Assembly (NCBI RefSeq): GCF_026151205.1
Contig: NC_087072.1
Span: 26,131,799-26,195,798 of the forward strand
DNA length: 64,000 bases
Reading direction: 5' to 3'
Source: Bolinopsis microptera
Lineage: Eukaryota; Ctenophora; Tentaculata; Lobata; Bolinopsidae
In this document: positions 1 through 13,700 of the stretch, one piece after another
Numbering within the stretch: position 1 is the first letter of the stretch
Layout: each line of letters begins with the position of its first letter
Program-made: the position numbers and the translations under genes
Notes under the pieces: model-generated
What the model was told of the DNA's origin: nothing
Databases searched by the model: none
The model's input: only the letters and a program-made list of their open reading frames with translations

Positions 1-121
1 CCTTTGTCACGTGATTATAGTTGTAGGCATTGTGATACCAATACATACCTCACTTCGATATTGTGGTACATTACATAAGTAAGAATCGTATGTATATTCC
101 CTACGGTACCAAAAATGTGAT

Positions 122-441
122 GGTTAACCTCATTTTTTTCATTTCTCAGATAAAAGAAAGTCCATCAACACGTCATCTATTTAGAAATTTGTATACCGTA
201 AACTTACGATGAAAATAATAACTCTATCATTTGATCTATTCTCGATATATCTAAAAGAAGAGGTTAACCTCATTTAATCACGTTTGGATATTACTTTTTC
301 TGATAATTATGAACCTAAAATTTAGAGTTTACATTTGCTGACGAAATAACAAAAAATTATGGCGTGTAATACAATATGAACCTCAATTTATTAACCTCAA
401 TGTTGTATAGTCAATTTTGTGAAAATCGGTTAACCTCAATT
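122..441. repeat. Cluster of TTAACCTCA motifs
   Basis: Five copies of a (GG)TTAACCTCA(A/T)TT-like word, or its shortened form, lie within 320 bases (about 122, 261, 379, 391 and 428). Three copies carry the palindromic core GGTTAACC. Spacing is irregular, so this is not a simple tandem array. It may be part of a dispersed element entering from the left edge. No coding potential is seen. Confidence 0.4.
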
Positions 442-1723
442 ATAAAATAAAGTTAATCAGCTACAAATATGTGAATAGCAGCAATGTTTCTGTCACCAAA
501 AATTAAATCGATTTAGAAAATAATATTTTGGTAGAATTTTTTGACCCCTTACCCCCCCCCCCCCCCCCCCTCTGGCCTTAAGGATTTGTCCGGGGAAGGC
601 CTCGTTCATACTGGAACATATCAAATTATGGTAAACGGAGTTATCTGGTAATATTTGTTTTGTTTATGGCTAGACTTTAGAATGGAATCAATGTGATGAG
701 GATCCAGAGTTAATTACCTGCTAGGATTAATAAGTCAGGTCTACAGTTGAAGAGACCCTTTTTCAAACTTTTAATGAAGAAATATCCACTGTGCCTATGG
801 CAGTGTCAAGTATATTCTGAGAAAGATGGAGTCCACTGTAGCCAGGAATAGTACCTTGAGATTTCGACCATTACCGGACCTCCTTTAATGGTAACCATGA
901 TAACTATAGTAACCACTGTGAATCTTGATCTTATAAACTGATTAATATCGACAACAACTAGTATCCTTTCAGACTTAGACAGTACAGAAAAGTAAGCCGT
1001 CAGATTAACACAACCAGTAATAATTCAAAACAATCAATACCAAAAGTTCAATGACCATGAAAAGTCGGCTTGATGATAAAGACGAAAAGGCCAGCAAGTT
1101 GAGGAATAGTATTATGGGGCCGTTGCATGGGAAAGAAGAATAAACACGCTGAAAAGCGATGAAAATGCAAGCGCGCGACCGAATATGTAGTGCTGAAAGA
1201 GGGTGCCGAAATCTCGCAGCCAGACTCGCGATATTGGGGTGAGATTTATACTAAACTCGTCAAAATCTCGCACTAATTGCGCGCGGCAAAGTTGTTATAC
1301 TTTAACCACGTGATCTCACACCGCACTAAGTTCCGAATTTACAAAGTATAAAGTACATTTTTGTGTCGCTTAAAACTTTTAAATTACATTTTTTCTATTT
1401 TCTCACACTTTTTTTGTTAGTTTTTTTCGGTGTTTATTTTAAGATTTTGTGCGATGAGCCTGTCTCGCCATCTCGCATGAATCTTGACCTGGGCATATTT
1501 CCCCTGTAGCACAAACTGACCCTTCTCAAACACAGTGGTGCCCTGTCATAGGAGTACTGTCAAGCATCACAGCAGCGAAGGCGTTATACGAGAACATGGT
1601 CACGTGATTCAATAGCAGTGTGGAGCACGAGCTTGCGTCTTGCTCATGTATATTCAAGCACTACAGCAAGGGATCACGTATCAAGTCAATCTATCCCTTT
1701 AGTCTATACATCAGCTGTACAGC
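442..1723. other. Gene-free stretch with poly-C tract
   Basis: I find no exon or ORF of merit here. A run of 19 C residues lies at 552-570. If RNASEH2A (minus strand) is intact, this stretch belongs to its last intron, or its 3' end lies further left; I could not find the missing C-terminal exon here. Confidence 0.4.
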
Positions 1724-1900
1724 ATGAATCGACCTAATTCCACTATATCTACCGGAGAATCTCCTTCCTCTAATCGAAAACGTCTAACCATCAGACAGAA
1801 GAGAGAAGTGATCCAAATGTTGAAGAGCGGCAAATCCTCCTCTTCATTTGCCCTACACTTTGGAATCGGCGAGACCACTGTTCGAAACATCATGATCTAG
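1724..1900 (+). pseudogene. CENP-B/pogo-Tigger transposase N-terminal fragment
   Basis: A 58-residue ORF starts at ATG 1724 and ends in TAG at 1898-1900. Residues about 18-58 read like the N-terminal CENP-B-type helix-turn-helix of pogo/Tigger transposases: a basic start (RKRLTIRQK), then a Lys-Ser-Gly-Lys turn, and a second helix with Gly-Ile-Gly-x-Thr-Thr-Val. The same frame continues past the stop with KKRAVLDRYE, which suits the start of the next helix. The stop therefore looks like a mutation in a longer transposase. The rest of the transposase (second HTH, DDE domain) is absent, so this is a relic, not a host gene. Confidence 0.6.
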
Positions 1901-2092
1901 AAGAAAAGGGCAGTACTAGACAGATATGAGATCCTGATCACCTTTGGTTCACGTTCCCCTGCTCGTCTGAACGGAAGTCGTTGAAACGTCACTCTACAGA
2001 CAACGTCGACCAGGCAAAAAAATTAAACTTTTTAGGAAAAAAAATCAAAATTTTCGAAAAATAATTCGGGTGGAAAGGAAATACCCCATTAC

Positions 2093-4938
<2,846 letters not shown>

Positions 4939-5499
4939 AATCTGATGAAATAAGAGCATAATTTACATGAAATTAATAGATTGTAATCTTTGAATTTGTC
5001 ACTGTAGTATAAAAAAAGCAAGACTGGAGGATAAATTTACCTGCATAGTTCGTTTGAATGTGGGGATAATTGCTCAGTCACAGTGCTAAACTTTGAACTA
5101 AAACGATCCAATTTTATAAGCAACATTTCGGCAGATTCGCAGCTACTTGAGCACAGTGCACACATTTGCGGTCTTCAGTAAGAGAGCTCTTGTATTGTGG
5201 AAGTTCCCACATTTGTACAATGAGAATAACATAAGATTCAGTGGTGTTTAGGTGGGCAGCAAAAATTTAAGTGGGGCGGCACATATGTACAATTTGCCAC
5301 TGATATATATTATAGACTGTTAGCTCGCTTCATAAGCATGTCATCCTCGTTCTAAAACTTTTTATGACCTATGCATACACTCCTTGATAGTTATCTTGAT
5401 CTAGTATCTTTGTTTCACACAATAGAGCATAAGTTTTGTGGTTTATCCACTGGGCTTAGATTTTGTGTTTAAGCTACCAAATTTTATTATTATTTATTA
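4939..5499. other. Upstream region of RNASEH2A, no gene seen
   Basis: AT-rich sequence upstream of the RNASEH2A start codon. It would hold the promoter and 5' UTR, but I can point to no specific element. Confidence 0.4.
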
Positions 5500-5811
5500 T
5501 ACCGATGCATTACTGAAACAATGAAGATAGTGAAGAATCATCAGCCCATATCTATGTATTCTCTCTTTAAGAAGTCTGAGCTCAGAGATGACAGATTTGT
5601 GACACCAGTGGTGTCACACCACACTCATCTCACAATTTCGCATATAAAGGGGCAAATCTATGGAATATGTTTCTTGAGCAGGCGAATGCATGTGGTAAAA
5701 TAGGTTCACTAGGCTCAATTAAATCCCAATTGAAGCATTCTATCATGAAGGCTCAACACCAACCTGACAATATTAACTGGCAGGACTTAAATTTCAACAC
5801 ATTCCTATGAA
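5500..5811 (+). pseudogene. LINE ORF2 C-terminal tail, frameshifted
   Basis: The reading frame from 5521 resembles the extreme C-terminus of CR1/L2-type LINE proteins: a hydrophobic start, a basic stretch, then an LWN-x-F block and a run of short helices. It has the same layout as the tails at 30404-30772 and 36472-36800. The frame shifts near 5645. After it, a second frame continues through GANLWNMFLEQAN to a TGA at 5809-5811. This is a 5'-truncated, dead LINE copy. Confidence 0.5.
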
Positions 5812-6283
5812 AAGACCCCCATTCATATCTTTTTCATATACCTGTCACTCACATCATATATATATACACCACAAAATAAACAGATTCAATCAATCATTAC
5901 ATTCTACACTCACTCTACCACACAAGCACACAAACCATTGAAGCAGGTTACACACGTTTGTACAGTTCACATTATTTGAAGGGAAAAAAATGATACTTTA
6001 CGTAACGCGCGATTTACATTTTTGTAGCTTAATTATGCAAGCGCTACTTGCCAGATCGACACAAATAATGTAGTTAAAATGGAAGGAGGAGTGGAAGCGG
6101 CCATTCATTCAGTCCGACAGATCTTTTAAGATGAATCCACAGAAGCAATCTGCTTGTTGAGGCTGAAAATGTCTTTAAATCGCAGCCCTTACAAACCTCC
6201 GATATACCTGCCCAGACTTGTTCACATACATCTTAAATACCTACAGACAAGAAGCAGACCTATCCATAGCCATTTCAGGAAGG
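5812..6283. other. Gene-free flank of the Gypsy element
   Basis: AT-rich sequence with no supported gene. The last four bases, AAGG (6280-6283), are the left copy of the Gypsy target duplication. Confidence 0.5.
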
Positions 6284-6455
6284 TGTCAAGGACATATTGT
6301 GATTGATTGATCTAATGATATATTTGATAATATTGTGATTGAGTAATCTAATGATATCATTGATAATACATTCTAACAATTAACTTATACAGGATGTTAT
6401 CTGTATCTGGAATCAGTGTGTATCATTTGTAAAAGACCATTGTAACCAACTGACA
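6284..6455 (+). repeat. 5' LTR of the Gypsy element
   Basis: 172 bp, TGTCAAGG at the left and CTGACA at the right. It matches the reassembled 3' LTR (14825-14842 plus 15838-15991) almost perfectly. It is short for a Gypsy LTR. Confidence 0.92.
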
Positions 6456-6482
6456 TTAACATCCTCTCGTTATAAAGTAAAG

Positions 6483-7463
6483 ATGGCTCAAACTCCAATA
6501 CCACACCTAACAGTGGGACAGTCTGTGAGAGAATGGAGGAGGAGATACCTGGCTGCTACAGCGACGCTGACAGAGGCTCAGAAGAAGAGCATGATACCGG
6601 CTTATGTATTCAGCAGCTATGTTCTCTTAGCCGAAACTGCGATCAAAGAAGATACCCTAGACAAAGCACTTAGTCTTTTAGAAGAATTGATAGATGGGAC
6701 AGTGGGAAGAGTATCAAGTGTGAATGAGTTTTGGGACCTGAAGCCAGCATCAAGATCATATACAGACATAGTCAGTTATTTCTTCTTACTGCAAAGCGAA
6801 GCAGATATAGCCAAAATAACACCTGACATGCTACTGCTGAAGTACTTGAAAGTCATACCAGATGGAGAGCAAATCTATGATGACAATGCTGACAAATTCA
6901 AAGCGGACATGGATGCAGCAGCAGTGGTGGAAATTTTCAAGATTGCGAAAGATAAATTGACTACCCTAAAGAAAAGCACAAGTACACCTCAAATCATCAA
7001 GAAAGAGAAAGAAGATTTTGATGTATTTGTTGCAGATGAAATGCCAAGATGGGCAGAAGAACTGAGAGAGGGTTTGCACAATGTTCAAGGGATGCTGGGA
7101 ATGTTTCAAGAAGAGGACGACCAAAACAATGATGGTGAGGACGAACAGATTGTTATGTACAACAAACCCAACTCACAAGCTGATGGATATAATGGCAAAG
7201 ACAGAAAATGTTGGATATGCCTAGAAAACGGTCACTATGCCAACCGATGCAGCAAAAGAAAATGTGTTCGTTGTGGCAAAGAAGGACATCATGAGAAAAA
7301 ATGCTATGTTAAATTGACCGAAAACAATAGCTCCAATAGCTCTAGCTCCAGCTCCAGAGGATATAATAGCCCCAGCCCCAGCTTGAGAAGGTCGAATAGC
7401 TCAAGTTCCAGAAGTTCTAGTAGCCCCAGCTACTTCAAGTTGCCAAAGAAGAACAATTTATGA
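6483..7463 (+). CDS. Gypsy Gag polyprotein
   Basis: 326 residues, starting 27 bases after the LTR at the first ATG. It is the structural Gag of an LTR retrotransposon, forming the cytoplasmic virus-like particle and packaging RNA. The N-terminal two thirds is helical with no clear motif. Residues about 243-280 hold two zinc knuckles: CWICLENGHYANRC, and after it CVRCGKEGHHEKKC, both CX2CX4HX4C. The C-terminus is a Ser/Asn/Pro-rich linker of about 45 residues. The ORF ends with TGA at 7461-7463, which is followed by CTA. The frame stays open straight into the protease of pol, so the stop separates two ORFs in the same frame. Confidence 0.9.
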   Translation: MAQTPIPHLTVGQSVREWRRRYLAATATLTEAQKKSMIPAYVFSSYVLLAETAIKEDTLDKALSLLEELIDGTVGRVSSVNEFWDLKPASRSYTDIVSYFFLLQSEADIAKITPDMLLLKYLKVIPDGEQIYDDNADKFKADMDAAAVVEIFKIAKDKLTTLKKSTSTPQIIKKEKEDFDVFVADEMPRWAEELREGLHNVQGMLGMFQEEDDQNNDGEDEQIVMYNKPNSQADGYNGKDRKCWICLENGHYANRCSKRKCVRCGKEGHHEKKCYVKLTENNSSNSSSSSSRGYNSPSPSLRRSNSSSSRSSSSPSYFKLPKKNNL

Positions 7464-10400
7464 CTATATGGCATCATCTCAGTGAACAATGTTGAGAAGG
7501 ACGTGGACATACTATTTGACAGCGGAGCAGGGATATCAGTGATGAGTAAGGAACTGTTTCCTGAATTAGTATCCACCAAGTCCCATAAGGTTTATGGGAT
7601 TGGAGGTGTTGAATATGCTGGAGAACCAGTTGAATGCAGGATTCTTATCAGTTCAACTTGGGAGACAAAGCATCTGGTCAAACCTCTGCCAATTCCTGAC
7701 AGGGAGAATTTGTTGATTTTGGGCAGAGACTTTTTGCAACATTTTGGAACCACTGAATTTGACTGGACAAATCAGAGAGTGAGAATTGGAGAAGACTGGG
7801 TTTTCATGGTCTCCGAAGATCATACCAAAGATATCACCAGTATCATCAACAGATGTAAGATTGGTCAAGACCTGGCTGAAAATCAGAAAGAAAGCATCAA
7901 ATTGTTGTTAGAAGATTTTTGCCAAGTTTTTGTCAAAAACAGCAAAGCTCCAAAGTTGTGCACCACTGAACTTCATCGTATCTTTAGTAGAGACGACCGT
8001 GTTAGTAAAGACAAGGTACGTAGAATTCCTGACAAATGGAAAAATGAAGTTAATCAACAAGTGATTGAGATGTTAAATAATGGAATTATCCGCCCTTCTA
8101 AATCTCCATACAATAGTAACCCTCTTCTCGTCACTACACAGGACAATACTAAACGATTTGTCATAGATTTCCGTAATTTGAATAAGAATACGATCCAAGA
8201 TTCTTATCCCCTGCCTGACGTGAATGATATGATTGATGCTTGTTTGAACTGTAACTACTTTACCCAACTAGACCTCGCTTCAGGTTACTGGTGTTTGGAG
8301 GTACATGAAGATGATAAAAAGAAAACTTCATTCAGCGTGCCTAATGGTAAATATGAATTCAATCGTATGCCTTTTGGACTTAAAAATAGCCAAGCAACTT
8401 TCCAAAGGAATATGGATAAAATGATCAATGATCTTAAAGAAAGAGATATTGATGGAGTTGGAGCATTTAGTGATAATGTTTTCATATTTTCAGAAACGTT
8501 CGAAGAACACCTCTATGCACTAACTGCAGTGTTAGAAGAGGTAGAGAGGTACAACCTGTCATTGAAACCCGAGAAGTGTGAATTTGGATTCAAAGAAATA
8601 GACTTCCTAGGATTTCATATCAGACACAATGAAGTGTTACCCAGAAAAGACAATGTTCAAAAGTTGATTGACTTCCCGATCCCTCAAACTAAAAAGCAGG
8701 TTCAAAGACTTTTAGGTATTGGTAACTTCAACAGACGTTTTGTCCCCAAATATGCAGAGATAACAAAACCTTTAACCATGATTCTATCAGATAAAGAGAA
8801 GTTTGTCTGGGGTAATAAGCAGCAACAAGCTCTAGATCAATTGATAGACAGTCTCACCAAAGCACCAGCACTAGGGTTACCAGATTTCTCAAAATGTTTC
8901 TACATTCAATCAGATGCATCAGAAATCTCAGTGGGAGGAGTCTTATTTCAGAAAGATGATAAAGGCCGGAATATCACGCTAGGATATCATTCCAAAACCC
9001 TACAGAAATGTCAGAGAAACTGGAAGGTAACAGAATTGGAGCTATTTGCTATCAAAGAATGCTCAAGAAAGTGGGATGTGTATTGCTCAGGCAAAGTAAT
9101 ATTTATTACTGACCACGAGCCGTTGAAATTCATCCGTAATCACCAAGACAACAGAGGAAAGATTGTTAGATGGTTGTTAGAGCTTGAATCAATTGATTAC
9201 ACTATTGAGTACATCAAAGGAGAAGATAACGAGATTGCTGATGCCCTAAGTAGAGTAGAAATCAGAGAAAATCCTGTAAGCACAGAAGCGGATGGAGACG
9301 AGTATATCTATCATACTGATGATAAAACTGACTCAAAATACTGTGATATTGAAAAGATTAAAAAGTTTCAAAAGGAGGATAAAGCACTGCGATTTGTAGT
9401 GAAAAAGCTTGAAGAACAAAAGAAAATAAATAAAGGTCCGTTCAGGAACATCAGGTTTCTCCACATTGAAGATGATGTACTGAAAAGAGGAGAAAGAATT
9501 GTCATCCCAGAAAAGCTACAAAGAGAAGTTGTAGATGAACTGCATGGACAATATCACTCAGGAGCAGAAAACACAGTGATTATGGTGAAGTCAAGATTTT
9601 GGTGGAGACGGATGACTAGCCAAATCGAAAACTGGGTACGTGACTGCCAATCCTGTGCTGCCTGTAAAAGACAAAAAACTCCTAAAGCGGAACTAATAAT
9701 TACACCTGCAGTTCCAAATCCAAGAGAATCGATCAGCATAGACGTGGCAAGTATGCCAATATCCCCACGAGGAAAGTGCTGTTTCCTTTTAATTGTAGAC
9801 TTAGCTACAAGATTCATCTCAGTAGCAGCACTCAGTAATCAGAAAGCTGAAACTCTGAAACAGGCATTGTGGGACAAGTGGCTGTCTATATTTAGCATCC
9901 CAATAAAGCTGAGATCAGATCAAGGAGCAAACGTCAACGGCAATGTGATCAATAATTTATGCGATTACTTGAAAATTGCCAAAGAGAAATCTTCCCCATA
10001 TCACCCAGAGGGAAATGGTCTAGCTGAAAGATCAATCGGATCTGTTAAATCCTTAGTTAGTGTAATATGCGAAAGCAGGAAGATATCCGTACATGATTGG
10101 GATCTTATCATCTACGAAGCAGTATTGGCCCACAACAATACAGTGAATAAATCGTTGAAATATTCACCATTCCTTTGTATGTTTGCTGACCATGCTCAAT
10201 TACCTGTTGATAATTACATGGGTTTAAAAGAACATGACAAACAGAAGTTGAGTGGGAAGATCATCATGCAGAATGCTGGCATCAACTTACAGGAAGCAAA
10301 AATCCAGTATAAAGAGCAGCATGACAAAAAAGCTGTTATAAACACATACTCAGTTAATCAAGAGGTGATGATGAAACGTAACTACGGAGCCAATCCTAAA

Positions 10401-10544
10401 ATAGCTGCCAACTGGAAAAGAGGACCGTACACAATTGACAAAAAGATGGGACCTTCAACCTATGCTATTAAAGGACCTAAAGGTGGTATAAAAGTCTATC
10501 ATCACAACAATCTAATGCCAATACATGAACAACACGAAGCATAA
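7464..10544 (+). CDS. Gypsy Pol: protease, RT, RNase H, integrase
   Basis: The frame is the same as gag, directly after the TGA. The first in-frame GTG is at 7482 and no ATG precedes the protease, so translation probably depends on read-through. Residues are counted from 7482. Aspartic protease DSGAG is near residue 13. The RT palm has QLDLASGYW (first Asp) near 265 and, at the YxDD position, FSDN (8466-8477), with Asn for the second catalytic Asp. RNase H starts with SDAS, and later has the catalytic Glu and Asp (ELELFAIKE, TDHEPLKF). Integrase has an HX3H...CX2C zinc-binding region and a D,D,E core (SIDVAS, SDQGANVNG, GLAERS). The product continues, after an inserted antisense LINE, at 14042. 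The intact ORF fits a recent copy. Confidence 0.93.
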   Translation, partial: LYGIISVNNVEKDVDILFDSGAGISVMSKELFPELVSTKSHKVYGIGGVEYAGEPVECRILISSTWETKHLVKPLPIPDRENLLILGRDFLQHFGTTEFDWTNQRVRIGEDWVFMVSEDHTKDITSIINRCKIGQDLAENQKESIKLLLEDFCQVFVKNSKAPKLCTTELHRIFSRDDRVSKDKVRRIPDKWKNEVNQQVIEMLNNGIIRPSKSPYNSNPLLVTTQDNTKRFVIDFRNLNKNTIQDSYPLPDVNDMIDACLNCNYFTQLDLASGYWCLEVHEDDKKKTSFSVPNGKYEFNRMPFGLKNSQATFQRNMDKMINDLKERDIDGVGAFSDNVFIFSETFEEHLYALTAVLEEVERYNLSLKPEKCEFGFKEIDFLGFHIRHNEVLPRKDNVQKLIDFPIPQTKKQVQRLLGIGNFNRRFVPKYAEITKPLTMILSDKEKFVWGNKQQQALDQLIDSLTKAPALGLPDFSKCFYIQSDASEISVGGVLFQKDDKGRNITLGYHSKTLQKCQRNWKVTELELFAIKECSRKWDVYCSGKVIFITDHEPLKFIRNHQDNRGKIVRWLLELESIDYTIEYIKGEDNEIADALSRVEIRENPVSTEADGDEYIYHTDDKTDSKYCDIEKIKKFQKEDKALRFVVKKLEEQKKINKGPFRNIRFLHIEDDVLKRGERIVIPEKLQREVVDELHGQYHSGAENTVIMVKSRFWWRRMTSQIENWVRDCQSCAACKRQKTPKAELIITPAVPNPRESISIDVASMPISPRGKCCFLLIVDLATRFISVAALSNQKAETLKQALWDKWLSIFSIPIKLRSDQGANVNGNVINNLCDYLKIAKEKSSPYHPEGNGLAERSIGSVKSLVSVICESRKISVHDWDLIIYEAVLAHNNTVNKSLKYSPFLCMFADHAQLPVDNYMGLKEHDKQKLSGKIIMQNAGINLQEAKIQYKEQHDKKAVINTYSVNQEVMMKRNYGANPKIAANWKRGPYTIDKKMGPSTYAIKGPKGGIKVYHHNNLMPIHEQHEA

Positions 10545-10704
10545 AGTAAAGTAAAGTAAAGTAAAAATTATGACATAACATCATCACTAATGTCTACAAA
10601 GTATCATCACACTACATGGAAAAATAACTATTTCTCCATCAAATTTAAAGGTAATAATTTATCAAATATTAATCATGAATAAAAACAACATTACAAAATT
10701 TAAT

Positions 10705-13700
10705 TTATTCATACTTCCCAGTGGAGTAAAGATTTATAAAACGTTTCTTTGCTACATAAGGATGGAACCACAGATAATCATTGTGTTTTTCCTTATTACT
10801 GATATAACTGGTACCTTCAATTCTTGTTAAAACTTCTTTCGAAACATTCCAGAAATGAAAGTCATTTACAATACATTTAGAAATCATATTATTTTTAAAA
10901 CTTTCCAATCCAATTTTAAAACTCAAAACTGTCAAGCAGTTCTTCACCTCCGAAGGGAGTTTGTTCCAATAAGGAACAACCCGCTCTGGAAGAAAAGAAC
11001 ACTGAAGATTCTTGACCTTTGTCACACTCTTACTACATCTATTGGATGAAACCAGATTAAGACCTGATCTGCTTGGTCTGAACAAGTCTGAACCATAATC
11101 AGTCCAGCCATTAATAACCTTAAAAGCTTCAATAAGGTCCCCACGTATTCGCCGCTCTGCCAGCGTTGTCAAATTAAGGATTTCCAGTCTACGGCTGTAA
11201 GGAAGAGTACCCACCTCATCAATCAGACGGGTAAACCGCCTCTGGACGCTCTCCAGCTCCAAAACAGTCCCCCAACTTCCATGAGCCGCAACTGGATTCC
11301 ACAATTGGACACAATACTCTAGATGAGGTCTTATCAAAGCTTTATAGATGGCTATCATTACACATTTTTCTCTAATTATCAAATTCCTTACAATCCAGCA
11401 AATCATTCGATTTGCCTTGGAAATACATGCTTTTATCTGTTCATTCCAAAGCAGGGAACTATGGGTAATAACCCCCAAATCTTTTTCCTGATCAGATACT
11501 TCAAGTTCTACGCCATTTACTAAATAATTTAAGTTAGGGTTGCTATTAAGATTAATATGAACAACTTTACATTCAGCAGGATTAAACTTCAAAAGCCAAA
11601 TACTCTCCCAGACTTCCAGTTCTACAATATCTTCAGCAACACTGCTGTGGTTAGCTGCATTACCAATCAACTTGAGGTCATCTGCAAATAATTTAATCTT
11701 ATTCTTGACTATATCAGGTAAATCATTAATATAAAGAATAAATAGCAAAGGACCCAATACTGACCCCTGGGGAACACCAGATAACACGTGTTTCACCTCA
11801 GACCATTGTCCTTCTACACAAACCCTCATGGTTCTGTCTGTAAGAAAATCTTTAATAACATCTAAAACTTTTCCTTTGACCCCAAACCCCTCCAATTTAG
11901 ATAAAAGTCTAAAGTGGGGGACAGTGTCAAAGGCCTTACTAAAATCAAAATACAGTAGATCAACAGGATCACCTTCATCTAAAATATCAAGAATATTATC
12001 AAATGTCTCTAAAAGATTAGATAAGCAAGATTTGCCCTTAACAAATCCATGCTGATGCTTTGATATTCGTTCTTCTAAAAAATCCAATAAATGTGCCCTC
12101 ACCAACTTTTCGTACACTTTGCACAAAATACAAGTTAAGGAAACTGGTCTATAGTTTAAAGGATCTGATTTAACACCCTTTTTAAACAATGCTACAACGG
12201 ATGCTGACTTCCACACCTCAGGAAGAGATCCCGTTTCTGAACACATTTTAAATAATTTAGTGACTGCTTCTACAAAGTTGTCATCATAAGCTAACGATTT
12301 TAATAACTTTGGATGAACACCATCCGGACCTGAACTCTTAAAAATATTAAGCTTTAAAAGTTGCTTCTTAATATCAGCACTGCTAACTTGCAAATCACTA
12401 ATAACATCTTTATCATAATCCAAAGTGTCATTTTTAGGAAGAGGGCCAGGTGGCTCACACACAAACACTGAGCTGAAGGCACTTGCAAGTACTTCAGCAG
12501 ACTCAGCAGAACTATCTGTGCGTGTACCATCTCCTCTATCTAAAGAAACAACACTTGACTTAACTTGACGTTTATTACGCAAATACGAGTAAAAAGATTT
12601 ACAATTCTGTTTTAAATTAGATGTAATCTTCTTTTCATAATTTACTTTAGCTTTAATTTCTGCCACCTCAAAAATACGCTGCTTGCTATTTGCACAGCTA
12701 AAGTTAATAGCCGAAGGATTAATATCAAATTCAGCCCATGCTCTGTCCTTGTTCTTCCTCATTCTTTTAAGTGAAGTTGTACTCCATGGCAACTTGACAG
12801 GCCTGTTGTCGAGATAAACAGAAGCAGCTGGGACAGCAGCGGCAACAGCCTCCAGTTTACCATGTAGTTCAGTCCACATTTCTTGAACATTATAATTTGT
12901 AGAACTATAATCCCAGTCAATGTTATCCATACTAAACTTCAATAATTCATCAGACGAAATCTTACCCCAGATAGGTTTTACAGTTTTCTCTTTAGGACTC
13001 TTATCAGTATTTGGCGAAACAACCAGTTCGACAAGTATCCCAACGTGATCACTCTTACCAAGCGGTGAAACAATCTTACAACCGTTGACAAGAGCATCAT
13101 TTGTATACAAGACCTGATCAAGGAGGCTCTCCTGGAGAGTATCTTTCACAAGCCGTCTTCTGGTTGTTTCGTTGGTAAAGTACCATGTTAAACCACTGTC
13201 ATTAAAAATATCCATATACTTCTGTTGAATAGTTAAAAATTGATTTCTACTAAAGATATTATTATTTACACTTCCATTTACCCATGATACAGTAGGTAAA
13301 TTAAAATCTCCTATAAGGATTGCTTCAGAATTGTTCTTTTCACTACATATACCCTTGATACAAGATAGTAATTTATTGTTCTGTTTTAAATTTAAAGAAG
13401 TTGATCTATAAATACAACAAATAGTAATCAATCCACCAGATGTGTTAATACTAACAGCTAAAGAGTCTGGTGCACTTAAAAAAGAGCTTACTAAAGAAGC
13501 ATTACAACTGTTCTTGATATAAATGATAGAACCACCACCCCCACTTATAATATTGGTTGAATTGTCAATCTTAAAATCTCTATCCTTTCTAAACATAGTA
13601 AAACCTTCAATAAAAATTTCAGCATCTAATATGCCACTACTAAAATGAGTTTCTGTTATGCAAATCACATCAATAGATTTATATACTGGTAAAATACATT

